From assembly GCA_041398605.1 (NCBI GenBank), contig JAWKUK010000003.1:434001-498000 (forward strand): a DNA stretch of 64,000 nucleotides, read 5' to 3'. Positions 42,506 through 51,196 of the stretch are shown here, in pieces (the first letter of the stretch is position 1; each line of letters begins with the position of its first letter). Position numbers and translations under genes: made by a program. The notes below the pieces were generated by a model, which did not search any database, had not been told where the DNA came from, and saw only the letters and a program-made list of their open reading frames with translations. This DNA comes from JAWKUK01 sp041398605 (GTDB lineage: Bacteria > Planctomycetota > UBA1135 > GCA-002686595).

Positions 42506-43624
42506 TCAGAGCGCGGCTGCCGCTGTCCGTGCGTCGGTCCAGGCCATCCCAAACGCCTGCGCGACCGCCTCGTAGGTCAATTGACCGCCGAGGCAGTTCG
42601 CTGCGGTCGCGAGCGGCTCGCTCTCGAGCACTGCGCGCTTGGCGCCGAGCTTCGCGAGGCGCTTGGCCCAGGGCAAGGTCACGTTTGTCAGCGCGAACGT
42701 GCTCGTACGCGGCACGGCGCCGGGCATGTTCGCGACGCAGTAGTGCACGACGCCATCGACCACGTAGGTCGGGTGCTCGTGCGTCGTCGGGCGCGTCGTC
42801 TCACAGCAGCCGCCCTGGTCGACCGCGACGTCGACGATCACCGAGCCGTCCTTCATCAGCGCGAGGTGCTCGCGGCGGATGAGCTTCGGCGCCGCTGCGC
42901 CATGGATCAACACCGCGCCGACGACGAGGTCCGCGCGCTGCAAGCACTCGCGCAGCGCCATCGGGTTCGAGTAGATGGTCGTGCAGTTCGGCGGGAGGAT
43001 CTCGTCGAGGTAGCGCATGCGCGTCACGTTGACGTCCATCACCGTGACGTTCGCGCCGAGGCCCGCGGCCATGCGCGCGGCGTGCGTCCCGACGACGCCG
43101 CCGCCGAGCACGAGGACCTCGCCCGGCGCGACGCCCGGCACACCGCCGAGCAGCGTGCCGACGCCGCCCGCGGGGCGCTCGAGGTACTTCGCGCCCGCCT
43201 GGATGGAGAGGCGCCCCGCGACTTCGCTCATCGGCTCGAGGAGCGGCAGCTTGCCCCGCTCGTCGAGCGTCTCGTACGCGAAGCAGTGCGTGCCCGACGC
43301 GACGCACGCCTCGGTGAGCGCCTTGTCCGCCGCGAGGTGGAAGTACGTGAAGAGCACTTGGCCCTTGCGCATGCGGCGCCACTCGACCTCGAGCGGCTCC
43401 TTGACCTTCATGACCATGTCGGCCTGGCCCCAGACGCGCTCGACGTCGGCCTCGACGGTCGCGCCGGCCGCCCGGTACGCGTCGTCCGTGAGGCCGGTGC
43501 CAAGGCCCGCGCCCGCTTCGACGATGACCTCGTGGCCATCCGCGATCAACTCCTCTGCGCCGGAGGGGCGCAAGGCAACGCGGTACTCATGGGTCTTGAT
43601 CTCTTTGACGACGCCGATCTTCAC
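42506..43624 (-). CDS. ald: Alanine dehydrogenase
   Basis: This 372-residue NAD-dependent alanine dehydrogenase interconverts alanine and pyruvate plus ammonia. It starts with a GTG at 43624 (VKIGVVKEIKTHEYRVAL), which gives the family's usual length; a GTG at 43639 is the alternative. Substrate-binding Lys lies in MKVKEPLEVEW and the catalytic His in VLFTYFHLAADKAL. The NAD site is VLVLGGGVVGTHAARMAAGL, and AVDQGGCCETTRPTTHEHPT is a family signature. It has no close operon partner: uppP is 175 bases downstream and tRNA-Val is divergent. Confidence 0.95.
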   Translation of the reverse strand: MKIGVVKEIKTHEYRVALRPSGAEELIADGHEVIVEAGAGLGTGLTDDAYRAAGATVEADVERVWGQADMVMKVKEPLEVEWRRMRKGQVLFTYFHLAADKALTEACVASGTHCFAYETLDERGKLPLLEPMSEVAGRLSIQAGAKYLERPAGGVGTLLGGVPGVAPGEVLVLGGGVVGTHAARMAAGLGANVTVMDVNVTRMRYLDEILPPNCTTIYSNPMALRECLQRADLVVGAVLIHGAAAPKLIRREHLALMKDGSVIVDVAVDQGGCCETTRPTTHEHPTYVVDGVVHYCVANMPGAVPRTSTFALTNVTLPWAKRLAKLGAKRAVLESEPLATAANCLGGQLTYEAVAQAFGMAWTDARTAAAAL

Positions 43625-43796
43625 GGTTCGAGGCTGCACGGTCGGGGTGGAGACGGGGACGCGGCGCGCGGAGGGCAGCGCTGGGCGTGTCGGTGCGGGG
43701 CCGGAGGCCCGCCGCCCGTCGATGGGGCGAGAAGTCTAAATCGTCGAACTTGGGCTTGCCATGCCAGACTCGGCCCCCTATTCTCCCCGCCTCGCT

Positions 43797-43873
<77 letters not shown>

Positions 43874-43921
43874 CCGTTCACTCCTGCGCGGCCTGCGCGC
43901 GGGCATCGCTTGAACGCCGCA

Positions 43922-43950
43922 CGAGGCCGCACCCGCCGGGTGCGGCCTCG
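43922..43950 (+). terminator. 13-bp hairpin downstream of tRNA-Val
   Basis: Arms CGAGGCCGCACCC and GGGTGCGGCCTCG pair perfectly around a three-base loop (GCC), 48 bases after the tRNA. Only a weak T-rich stretch follows (CGTGTTGC). It probably ends the tRNA transcript. Confidence 0.65.
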
Positions 43951-44296
43951 CGTGTTGCTGGGCTGGAGCGCCTCGCGCCTTCGCCCGAGGTCGGGCGCCG
44001 GCGAGCGGCCCAAACCCACGTGGCCCAAATCCACGTGGCCCAAATCCACGTGGCCCAAATCCACGTGGCCCAGTCTCCCGTGGCCCAGGCTCCCGTGGCC
44101 GAGCCCCCTGTGGCCGAGCCCCTGCGGCCAATCGCCCCAATCCGGGTCCGCCGCGGCCCTCCCAGACCCGCTGGGTTACGGAACTGCGCGCAGGTCACGG
44201 AAGACGGCGCTCACGCCGTACGGACTCCGACCGTAGTGTCCCTACGCCCGCGGAGGCCGAGCCCCTGGGCACGATTCCCGCACGAGGACCGAAGCC
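43951..44296. other. Gene-free stretch with degenerate 15-bp tandem repeats
   Basis: No credible gene lies between the tRNA hairpin and the serine protease start. At 44017-44128 a 15-base unit (CACGTGGCCCAAATC) occurs three times almost exactly and then decays over about four more copies (CCGTGGCCCAGGCTC, CCGTGGCCGAGCCCC and so on). The frames here would give simple repeats on both strands and are not coding. Some of the remainder must contain the promoter of the protease gene; I see no clear sequence for it. Confidence 0.7.
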
Positions 44297-45733
44297 ATGC
44301 AATCGACCCAGCGTCCCGCCCCCCTCGTCTGCTCCATGCTCCAAGCCCTCGGGGCCCTCGCCCTGACGGGCAGCTGCGCGCTCGCGACCGAGGTCACCCG
44401 CGGCCCGCAGCTCGCGCAGCCGCAAGACCGCGCCGCGCTCTACGACTCGCTCGCGAGCGAAGCGCGGGAGACCCCCATCGTGCGCATCGTCCGCGCCGCC
44501 ACGCCTGCGGTCGTGTTCATTCAGACCGAGGCCTATCAGCAGGTCCAGACGCTCTTCGGCCCCTCGGCGCGCGTCGTGAACGGGGCCGGCTCCGGCGTCG
44601 TCATCCACCCTTGGGGCTACGTCGTCACGAACTATCACGTCGTCGAGGGCGCCCGCCGGATCACGGTCAGCTTCGATGGTGACCCGGGCCGCTACAACGC
44701 GCAGCTCGTCTCGTTCGTCCGCGAGGAAGACCTCGCCCTGCTGAAGATCCTCGAGGTGCCGGAGTCCCTCCGAACAGCGAACGCCACCACCGTGCCCGCG
44801 GGCGGGGCGCAGCCGCAGGTCGAGTTCCCGACCGTGCGCTGGGGCACGAGCGTCGACTTGATGCCAGGGGAGCCGGTCGTCGCTATCGGAAACCCGCACG
44901 GCCAGACGTACACCGTGTCGTCAGGGATCATCTCGGGCCTCCACCGGGACATCGCTGTACCCCAGCGCGAGCTGCACTTCCACGGCCTGATCCAGACGGA
45001 TGCGTCGATCAATCGCGGCAACTCGGGCGGGCCGCTGTTGAACATTCGCGGCGAGCTGATCGGCATCAACAGCGCGATGAACGAGGCCGCCGAGAACATC
45101 GGCTACGCGATTCCGGTGGACCGGGTGAAGCAGGTCCTCACGGACGCGCTGCTGCCCCAGGCGCGCGCGAGCTGGCTCGGGTTCGAAGTCGCCGAGGACG
45201 CGTCGCTGACCGTCGTCGAGGTGACGCCCGACGGGCCCGCCCAACAAGCAGGCATCTGCGAAGGAGACGTCGTCATCGCAATCGACGGCGCGGAGGTGAC
45301 CAACAACGAGGAGTTCGTGCTGCGCTGCCTGCAGGTCCCGCCGGGCGGCAAGGTGCGGGTCGACGTCCGCCACGCGGGGCGCGTCGAGTCGCGCCAGCTC
45401 GTGGCCTGGGAGCCGCTCGATGGGATCCTGTTCCGGCGCATGGGGGTCACCGTCTCCGAGCGCCAGTTCGGCGGACGTGTCTTCGTCCAGATCGATCGAA
45501 TCGGGTCAGGTGGCCCAGCGGAGCAGATCGGGATGCTCGCCGGCGACCTCATCCCGGCCCTGCGCCCGGAAGCACGCCGGACGAACAGCGCGTTCCGGAT
45601 TCAAGACCGCGAGGTCCTCGCCGCGATCGTCGACACGCTCGACGTGGGCACGTTCGTCGAGCTAGAGGTCTACCGCGACAGCGACGGCGACCAGAACTAC
45701 GAGCGCCTCTCCGGGCGCCTGAAGCTCCGCTGA
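44297..45733 (+). CDS. HtrA/DegP-family periplasmic serine protease with two PDZ domains
   Basis: This 478-residue protein has a signal peptide ending ALTGSCALATE, a trypsin-like protease domain and two PDZ domains. The catalytic triad is His114 (VVTNYHVVEG), Asp145 (VREEDLALLKILE) and Ser243 (NRGNSGGPLLNIRG). The oxyanion region GEPVVAIGNPHGQTYTVSSG is intact. PDZ1 is about residues 290-370 (VEVTPDGPAQQAGICEGDVV) and PDZ2 about 375-470 (IDRIGSGGPAEQIGMLAGDL). It degrades or refolds damaged envelope proteins. It converges with the micro-protein gene at 45855; there are 121 bases between stops, containing a 16-bp repeat. Confidence 0.94.
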   Translation: MQSTQRPAPLVCSMLQALGALALTGSCALATEVTRGPQLAQPQDRAALYDSLASEARETPIVRIVRAATPAVVFIQTEAYQQVQTLFGPSARVVNGAGSGVVIHPWGYVVTNYHVVEGARRITVSFDGDPGRYNAQLVSFVREEDLALLKILEVPESLRTANATTVPAGGAQPQVEFPTVRWGTSVDLMPGEPVVAIGNPHGQTYTVSSGIISGLHRDIAVPQRELHFHGLIQTDASINRGNSGGPLLNIRGELIGINSAMNEAAENIGYAIPVDRVKQVLTDALLPQARASWLGFEVAEDASLTVVEVTPDGPAQQAGICEGDVVIAIDGAEVTNNEEFVLRCLQVPPGGKVRVDVRHAGRVESRQLVAWEPLDGILFRRMGVTVSERQFGGRVFVQIDRIGSGGPAEQIGMLAGDLIPALRPEARRTNSAFRIQDREVLAAIVDTLDVGTFVELEVYRDSDGDQNYERLSGRLKLR

Positions 45734-45792
45734 CGGCGATGAGCGCCGCCCAGTGCGCGGCCAGCGCCTCGCATTCGGGCGGCGCGCCAACC

Positions 45793-45856
45793 ACATCGGA
45801 TGGCGGTCACATCAGATGGCGGTCACATCGGATGGCAGCGACATCGGATGGCGGTC
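45793..45856. repeat. 16-bp tandem repeat, four copies
   Basis: The unit ACATCGGATGGCGGTC occurs four times (copies two and three with one to three changes) and then partially. The last copy overlaps the stop codon and final Met codon of the micro-protein gene at 45855-45980. It lies at the boundary of the glycan-modification locus. Confidence 0.85.
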
Positions 45857-45980
45857 ACATCGGGTACAGGAACGCTGCGTCGGAATCGCCTCCAATGAAC
45901 TGAAGCGCGATGTAGGTCGCCACGGCGACGGCGCTCGCAGGCATCACGAGCCAGAACCAGTTCTTGCGGATGAAGTTCAT
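45855..45980 (-). CDS. 41-residue Trp-rich membrane micro-protein (DUF5989-like), copy A
   Basis: This tiny gene starts at an ATG at 45980 with AAGGA nine bases upstream and encodes MNFIRKNWFWLVMPASAVAV followed by a hydrophobic stretch and the end FIGGDSDAAFLYPM. One membrane helix is preceded by the N-W-F-W-L-V-x-P motif. It matches in length (126 bases) and pattern the gene at 54129-54254 (NWAWIVVPILV ... GSDPLDQYGYNL). I recall the pattern from small proteins annotated as DUF5989 beside carbamoyltransferases. The function is unknown; a scaffold or partner role for membrane glycan enzymes is a guess. It faces left, towards the protease. Confidence 0.72.
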   Translation of the reverse strand: MNFIRKNWFWLVMPASAVAVATYIALQFIGGDSDAAFLYPM

Positions 45981-46186
45981 TCAGGGGGATCCTTGGCGAA
46001 GCGCGCGCGGCCAGGCCGCGACCGCGTGCCCGAACGGGCCGCGGCCGGTCGGCGAGCGCCTTCCACGCGCGCGGTGACGTGCGCTCGCGCCCAGGGAGAG
46101 GTTACCATCGAGGGGATGCGCGGCGCCCTACGCGCCCTCCCGAACGCGTCGCCGGCGCCACGCGCCTGCCGAGCAGTTGTCCTGAA

Positions 46187-47410
46187 ATGAGCCCCACACG
46201 CCAGCGAACCCTCGCGATCCTTCTTTCGCTGGGTGTTTCACTCCCCATCGCCGCCAAGGTCATCCTCGACCGTGTGCATGAGAGCGACGGAGACACCACG
46301 CGCCTCGTCGACACACGCGACGCGATGCATGCCCTCCTCGAGGCAGGCGCAGAGCCCGGCACCAAGACCGGCGAGCCGCTCGGGCCCAGCGCCGCGGGCG
46401 CGATCCACCGCATGGGGCCGCTGGCGCCGGAGGTCGCGGAGATTTTCTTCCCTGCGGTGAAGCCCGGCCCTGCCAAAGCCCAGCGCTTCATCTACGACCC
46501 GGTGGCGTACATGGTCCTGGCGCCGAACTGGCACGCGAACCGCCGCTGGGCCGAGCACGCCAACGGTGAGTTCGAAATCCGGCAGAACGCCCGCGGCATC
46601 CTGAAGGACGTCGAGGTGCTCAGCACGCCGCCCGACGTGCGCATTCTGGTCACCGGGGACTCGCACATCTCGGGTGTGGTACCGAACTGTGAGTCCGCGG
46701 CCAACGTCCTCGAGGGCCTGGTCGCCGAGCAGCTCGGCGCGCGCTCTGTCGAGTCGTTGAACGCTGGCGTCGGCGGCTACAACGTCTACAACTACCTAGG
46801 GACGCTGCGTCACTTCAAGGATCTCCGCCCCGACGTGTTCATCGTCGTGATCTACGGTGGCAACGACTTCCTGGACACGTCGCGCCTCCACCGCCACTTC
46901 GCAGGACGCGGCCCCTTCAAGATCGGGAACATCCCGGCCGCGAAGATCAAGGCGATGCAACAGGCGCTGCCCCGGCTCGGCGCGCAGGAGCTGAATCAAA
47001 TCGCCTACTTCGTGAACAACCCGAAGGACGAGGCGATCACAGCGGAGACGTGCATCGCGCTGATCGACGACATGCAGCGGGAGTCTGCGGCGCTCGGCGC
47101 GCGACTCATCGTCGCGTACCTGCCGCCTCCGCTCGCGGGCCAGCCGGCTTGCTTCAAAGAGGAGCTGGCCGAGACGGTATGGACGCTCGGCATCGAGCCC
47201 GAGCAGGTCGCGAGCAGCGATCGGATCGCAGACGCCATCTTGAGCGCGACCCAAGGGCGCGGGATCCCGACACTCGATCTGAGACCGTCCTTCAGGGCGA
47301 CCGCGGAGCCGCTGTATTGGTACGAGGACTACCACATCAACACCCTGGGCCACCGCAGGGTCGCTGAGCTGCTCGCGCCGCTCGTGGTTGCAAGCTTGTC
47401 TGAGGATTGA
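46187..47410 (+). CDS. Membrane-anchored SGNH/GDSL hydrolase, copy 1
   Basis: This 407-residue protein has an N-terminal anchor (RTLAILLSLGVSLPIAAKVI) and an SGNH hydrolase domain: RILVTGDSHISGVVP with nucleophile Ser159, the Gly block VESLNAGVGGYNVYNYLGTL, VIYGGNDFLD with the Asn, and the Asp/His block EDYHINTLGHRRVAELL. Members are esterases or acyltransferase partners acting on acylated glycans. Start ATG 46187, since earlier codons in this frame are Arg/Pro-rich. It is first of a plus-strand series with the carbamoyltransferase and two further SGNH proteins in the locus, though 192 bases separate it from the next gene. Confidence 0.85.
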   Translation: MSPTRQRTLAILLSLGVSLPIAAKVILDRVHESDGDTTRLVDTRDAMHALLEAGAEPGTKTGEPLGPSAAGAIHRMGPLAPEVAEIFFPAVKPGPAKAQRFIYDPVAYMVLAPNWHANRRWAEHANGEFEIRQNARGILKDVEVLSTPPDVRILVTGDSHISGVVPNCESAANVLEGLVAEQLGARSVESLNAGVGGYNVYNYLGTLRHFKDLRPDVFIVVIYGGNDFLDTSRLHRHFAGRGPFKIGNIPAAKIKAMQQALPRLGAQELNQIAYFVNNPKDEAITAETCIALIDDMQRESAALGARLIVAYLPPPLAGQPACFKEELAETVWTLGIEPEQVASSDRIADAILSATQGRGIPTLDLRPSFRATAEPLYWYEDYHINTLGHRRVAELLAPLVVASLSED

Positions 47411-47602
47411 CCTCAAGCTGAAGCGCCCCGCTTCGTCGAAAGGCCCAGGGAGCAGCCCGCTAGCGGGCCCCGGATCGAGCCGTCCCTCTGCGTCAGGGGC
47501 AGATCCTGGGCACGGCCCATCCACTCCGTCGAGCGAGCGGGGTATGCTACGCGACTCGGCCCACTTGGACCGGATCCACGCGACCACGCCCAAACGACCG
47601 CC

Positions 47603-47812
47603 ATGGAAGCACTCCTCCACTTCTCCGAGCGCTTCGGGAGCATGCTCTCGAGGCTGCTCCTCACCGTGCTGTATTACGTCGTCCTCGGGCCGTTCGCGCT
47701 CGCTTACCAGCTGGTCGCCGACCCGCTCCACCTCAAGCGGCGTCCGAGCGGAAACTGGACGCGCTGGACCAACCAGAACGACACCCTCGCAGCTGCCCGC
47801 CGGCAGGACTGA
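47603..47812 (+). CDS. Small membrane protein adjoining the carbamoyltransferase
   Basis: This 69-residue protein has an N-terminal helix (MEALLHFSERFGSMLSRLLL) running into one membrane segment (TVLYYVVLGPFALAYQLVAD), then the charged end PLHLKRRPSGNWTRWTNQND. I recall similar small unannotated proteins (DPLxLKR... W) just upstream of NodU-type carbamoyltransferases in glycan clusters. It ends five bases before the carbamoyltransferase start, so the two are cotranscribed. It may anchor the enzyme to the membrane; this is inference. Confidence 0.75.
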   Translation: MEALLHFSERFGSMLSRLLLTVLYYVVLGPFALAYQLVADPLHLKRRPSGNWTRWTNQNDTLAAARRQD

Positions 47813-47817
47813 GCCCC

Positions 47818-49611
47818 ATGGTCAACATCCTCGGACTCTCGTTCTACTACCACGACTCCGCCGCGGCCCTGGTCAAGGACGGCGTCCTCGTGGCGGCCTC
47901 TGCAGAGGAGCGCTTCAGCCGCAAGAAGCACGACTCGGGGTTCCCGACGCTCGCGATTGAATTCGCCCTGAAGACCGGCGGCATCTCGATCCACGACGTC
48001 GACTACGTCGTCTTCTACGAGAAGCCCTTTATCAAGATGGAGCGCATGCTCCTCACGGCGATGGCGACGTTCCCAAAGAGCGCTGCCGTGTTCCGTGAGT
48101 CGATGCAACGCTGGATCTCGGACAAGCTCTGGATCAAGTCGATGATGAGCAAGGAGCTCGGGATCCCGCGCTCCAAGCTGCTGTTCGCGGACCACCACAT
48201 GTCGCATGCGGCGTCCAGCTTCTTCACCTCGCCCTTCGAGGAGTCCGCGATCCTCACCGTCGACGGGGCCGGAGAATGGACGACCTCGACGATGTCGATC
48301 GGCCGCGGGAACAAGATCGAGATCCTCAAGGAGATGCGGTTCCCGCACTCGCTCGGCCTCCTCTACTCGGCCTTCACCGCGTACTGCGGCTTCGAGATCA
48401 ACGAGGGCGAGTACAAGCTGATGGGCATGCACCCCTACGGCAAGCCGGTCTACGTCGACAAGATCTATGAGATCTTGAAGGTCGCCGAGGACGGCTCGCT
48501 GTGGCACGACATGCGGTACTTCAAGTACCACTACTCCACCGACGACACCCTCTCCGAGGCGTTCGAGCAGCACTTCGGTCGGCCGCGCCGCGACCCGAAG
48601 CTGCAGGACAAGTCGCTCGACCCGTACTACTGCGACATGGCGGCGAGCATCCAGCGGGTCACCGAGGAGATCCTGCTGAAGATGGTCAAGCACCTGCACG
48701 AGATCACAGGGATGAAGAACCTGTGCCTCGCGGGCGGCGTGGCGCTGAACTCGGTCGCGAACTACAAGTTGCTCCGCAATGGGCCGTTCAGCGACGTCTA
48801 CGTGCACCCAGCCCCGGGTGACGACGGGTGCTGCGTGGGCGCCGCCTACTGGGCCTACAACCACGTCCTTGGCAATCCGCGCGGACCGGCGCTCGAGCAC
48901 GCGTACCTCGGCTCCGAGCACACCGACGAGTCGGTCGAGGCGTTCCTGCGCAAGTACGACATCCCCTTCAAGAAGTACGACGACGACGAGGAGTTCTTCA
49001 ACTTCGCGGCGCAGGCGCTCGTCGACGGGAACGTCTGCGGTTGGATGCGCGGTCGCTTCGAGTGGGGTCCGCGCGCGCTCGGCTCGCGGTCCATCATCGC
49101 CGACCCGCGCCGGAACGAGATGAAGGACAAGCTGAACGCGACGATCAAGTTCCGCGAGGCCTTCCGCCCGTTCGCTCCTTCGGTCACAGAAGAGCGCGCA
49201 GACGAGTTCTTCGAGATCCCCGAGCCGCAGCGCCACTTCCCTGCGCGCTTCATGCTCTATGTCGCGCCGGTTCGCGACGAGAAGCGCAGCGTCCTGCCTG
49301 CCATCACGCACGAGGATGGCTCCGGCCGCTTGCAGACCGTCTACAAACAGACGAACCCGGCCTACCACCGCCTGATCGAGCGCTTCGGCGAGCTGACCGG
49401 TGTGCCCGTGATCATGAATACGTCGTTCAACCTCAAGGGTGAACCGATCGTCGAGTCCCCGGCGCACGCGTTCAACACGTTCAGCCTCAGCGGCATGGAC
49501 CTCCTGTTCCTCAACAACTACGTGATCGAAGCCAGCGCCAAGAAGAAGATCGCCGACACGGTCTTCCACCTCCGTCACGAAGGCGACTCCGTGACCCAGA
49601 TGGTCAGCTGA
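47818..49611 (+). CDS. Carbamoyltransferase (NodU/CmcH/TobZ family)
   Basis: This 597-residue cytoplasmic enzyme transfers a carbamoyl group from carbamoyl phosphate via ATP to a hydroxyl, typically of a sugar. The N-terminal Kae1-like domain has ILGLSFYYHDSAAALVKDG, AASAEERFSRKKHDSGFP, LFADHHMSHAASSFFTSPF (metal-binding His) and ILTVDGAGEWTTSTMSIG. LCLAGGVALNSVANYKLL and VHPAPGDDGCCVGAAYWAY are further core motifs. The C-terminal YrdC-like part has FEWGPRALGSRSIIADPR, KFREAFRPFAPSV and PVIMNTSFNLKGEPIVESP. Length and motifs are complete. The target here is probably a cell-surface glycan precursor, judging by the SGNH, GT and deacetylase neighbours. Confidence 0.93.
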   Translation: MVNILGLSFYYHDSAAALVKDGVLVAASAEERFSRKKHDSGFPTLAIEFALKTGGISIHDVDYVVFYEKPFIKMERMLLTAMATFPKSAAVFRESMQRWISDKLWIKSMMSKELGIPRSKLLFADHHMSHAASSFFTSPFEESAILTVDGAGEWTTSTMSIGRGNKIEILKEMRFPHSLGLLYSAFTAYCGFEINEGEYKLMGMHPYGKPVYVDKIYEILKVAEDGSLWHDMRYFKYHYSTDDTLSEAFEQHFGRPRRDPKLQDKSLDPYYCDMAASIQRVTEEILLKMVKHLHEITGMKNLCLAGGVALNSVANYKLLRNGPFSDVYVHPAPGDDGCCVGAAYWAYNHVLGNPRGPALEHAYLGSEHTDESVEAFLRKYDIPFKKYDDDEEFFNFAAQALVDGNVCGWMRGRFEWGPRALGSRSIIADPRRNEMKDKLNATIKFREAFRPFAPSVTEERADEFFEIPEPQRHFPARFMLYVAPVRDEKRSVLPAITHEDGSGRLQTVYKQTNPAYHRLIERFGELTGVPVIMNTSFNLKGEPIVESPAHAFNTFSLSGMDLLFLNNYVIEASAKKKIADTVFHLRHEGDSVTQMVS

Positions 49612-49627
49612 GAACGAGGCCAACGCG

Positions 49628-51178
49628 ATGAAGTTCATCAACGTCTTGCTCGCGATCCTCGTGAGCGCGCTCATGGTCGGCCTCGTGCTCGAGGGCGGGC
49701 TCCGCGTCATCGGGTTCGGTCCGCCGAACACCGGACTGCAATTCGATTCGAAGCTCGGCTGGGCCCTGCGCCCCGACCACAAGTTCGTCAACCGAGGCCC
49801 CGAGTTCCGCGTCAAGATCGAGACGGACGCGCACGGCCTCCGTGACGATTATCACGGCGACACGAAGAAGCCGGACGGCGTCTTCCGCGTCTTGTGCCTC
49901 GGTGACTCGTTCACGCTCGGCTACACGGTGGACCGCCACGAGCTCTTCGTAGACCTCCTCGAGCACTGGTGGCAGGCGGAAGGCCGCAAGATCGAGGTCG
50001 TGAACGCTGGCGTTCAGGCCTACTCGACGGACCAGCAGCTCGCGTGGCTCGAGGCCCACGGCGCCGAGTGGGCGCCCGACCTCGTGCTGATGTTCCCGTA
50101 CGAGAACGACCTCTACTGGAACCTCAAGGACGTCTACGCCAACTCGTCGAAGCCCGTCTACGACGAGCACGGCAAGCTGTTGACGACGGACCTCGAAGAC
50201 CGGATGACCCGCTCGCTCCCCGAGCGTACGGCGCTCGGCAACACGTTCCTGCGCAAGAAGCCTCAGCTCGAGCGCTTCACGCTGCCGGGCGGCGGGCGGC
50301 AGATCCTCGCTGAGCAGACCGTGCTCTTGGTCGACCCGCCCACGATCGCGATGGAGGCCGAGCGCCGCACATCGGCGATCTTCCACCAAGCGGGCGCGAC
50401 GGCCAAGAAGCTCGGCGCGAAGCTCGTCGTGTGCCCGATCCCGTCCCACAGCCAGATCGACGAGCGCTATGCCGCCGACGTCATGGGCGCCAAGGCGCTG
50501 AAGCTGCCGCGCGAGCAATGGGACCCGGCGCTTCCGTACGCCATGTTGAAGCGCGCGGCAGAGACCGGCTCGGAGCACGTCCTCGATCCGCTGCCGGCGC
50601 TCAGGGCCGCGGAAGCCGCCGGGCGCAAGCAGTACTACAACATCGACTGGCACCTCGAGGCCGAGGGCAACCGCACGCTCGCAGAGTATCTCCACGGGCA
50701 GCTCGACGAGCTCGCGCTCGTCCCGGCGCGCGTGACTGAGGCGGCGCTCGAGCCGCCGCTGCCCAAGGGCGGCGGCATCCCGAAGTGGCTGCCGGTGTAC
50801 GGCGTGCTCTGGTTGCTGCTCGGCACCCTGTACACGCGCAGCTACAAGGATGAGTCCGCCGTGGCGGGCTACCTGAAGGTCGCGGGCATGCTCGCCATGG
50901 TGTTCACCATCGCCATCGGCGGCTCGAAGCTGATCGCCATGCTGCCGCCGAAGGTGTCGCAGATCGTCCTCGCGAGCGCCATCCTCGCGATCCTCGGCTT
51001 CGTCGTCTTCAAGATGGGCGACAAGATCCGCACCGCTGCGGAGCTCCTGAAGTCGTTCACGCTGCGCGGCCACTGGTACCTGATGCCGTTGCTCGCGGTC
51101 CTCGTGACGATCGGCAGCCTCCTTGTCGTGGCCGCGAGCTCTCCGCTCGTCGCGCCCTTCATCTACACGCTCTTCTAA
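49628..51178 (+). CDS. SGNH hydrolase fused to C-terminal membrane and DUF5989-like segments, copy 2
   Basis: This 516-residue protein has an N-terminal anchor (INVLLAILVSALMVGLVLEG) and an SGNH domain (~70-365): CLGDSFTLGYTVDRHEL (Ser94), VVNAGVQAYSTDQQLAWLE, MFPYENDLYWNLKD, and YNIDWHLEAEGNRTLAEYL with the Asp-His pair. The last 150 residues are different. Three or four membrane helices (WLPVYGVLWLLLGTLY, AGMLAMVFTIAIGGSKLI, QIVLASAILAILGFVVFKMG) resemble SxtJ-like proteins. The end KSFTLRGHWYLMPLLAVLVT ... APFIYTLF is like DUF5989 micro-proteins. The fusion links the micro-proteins of this locus to SGNH function. It follows the carbamoyltransferase by 16 bases with a GAGG ribosome site. 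Confidence 0.85.
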   Translation: MKFINVLLAILVSALMVGLVLEGGLRVIGFGPPNTGLQFDSKLGWALRPDHKFVNRGPEFRVKIETDAHGLRDDYHGDTKKPDGVFRVLCLGDSFTLGYTVDRHELFVDLLEHWWQAEGRKIEVVNAGVQAYSTDQQLAWLEAHGAEWAPDLVLMFPYENDLYWNLKDVYANSSKPVYDEHGKLLTTDLEDRMTRSLPERTALGNTFLRKKPQLERFTLPGGGRQILAEQTVLLVDPPTIAMEAERRTSAIFHQAGATAKKLGAKLVVCPIPSHSQIDERYAADVMGAKALKLPREQWDPALPYAMLKRAAETGSEHVLDPLPALRAAEAAGRKQYYNIDWHLEAEGNRTLAEYLHGQLDELALVPARVTEAALEPPLPKGGGIPKWLPVYGVLWLLLGTLYTRSYKDESAVAGYLKVAGMLAMVFTIAIGGSKLIAMLPPKVSQIVLASAILAILGFVVFKMGDKIRTAAELLKSFTLRGHWYLMPLLAVLVTIGSLLVVAASSPLVAPFIYTLF

Positions 51179-51196
51179 GAGCCCGAGCGAGACAGG

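Noticed and set aside
43878..44198. Minus-strand frame with Gly/Phe/Pro/Arg repeats
   Set aside because: Product of the same tandem repeat read backwards; no start context and no homology pattern.
44020..44682. Open frame starting with HVAQIHVAQ repeats
   Set aside because: It arises from the 15-bp repeat array and then overlaps the protease gene in another frame; no recognisable protein.
45793..45856. Possible CRISPR array
   Set aside because: The 16-bp units are directly adjacent without spacers and no cas genes are near.
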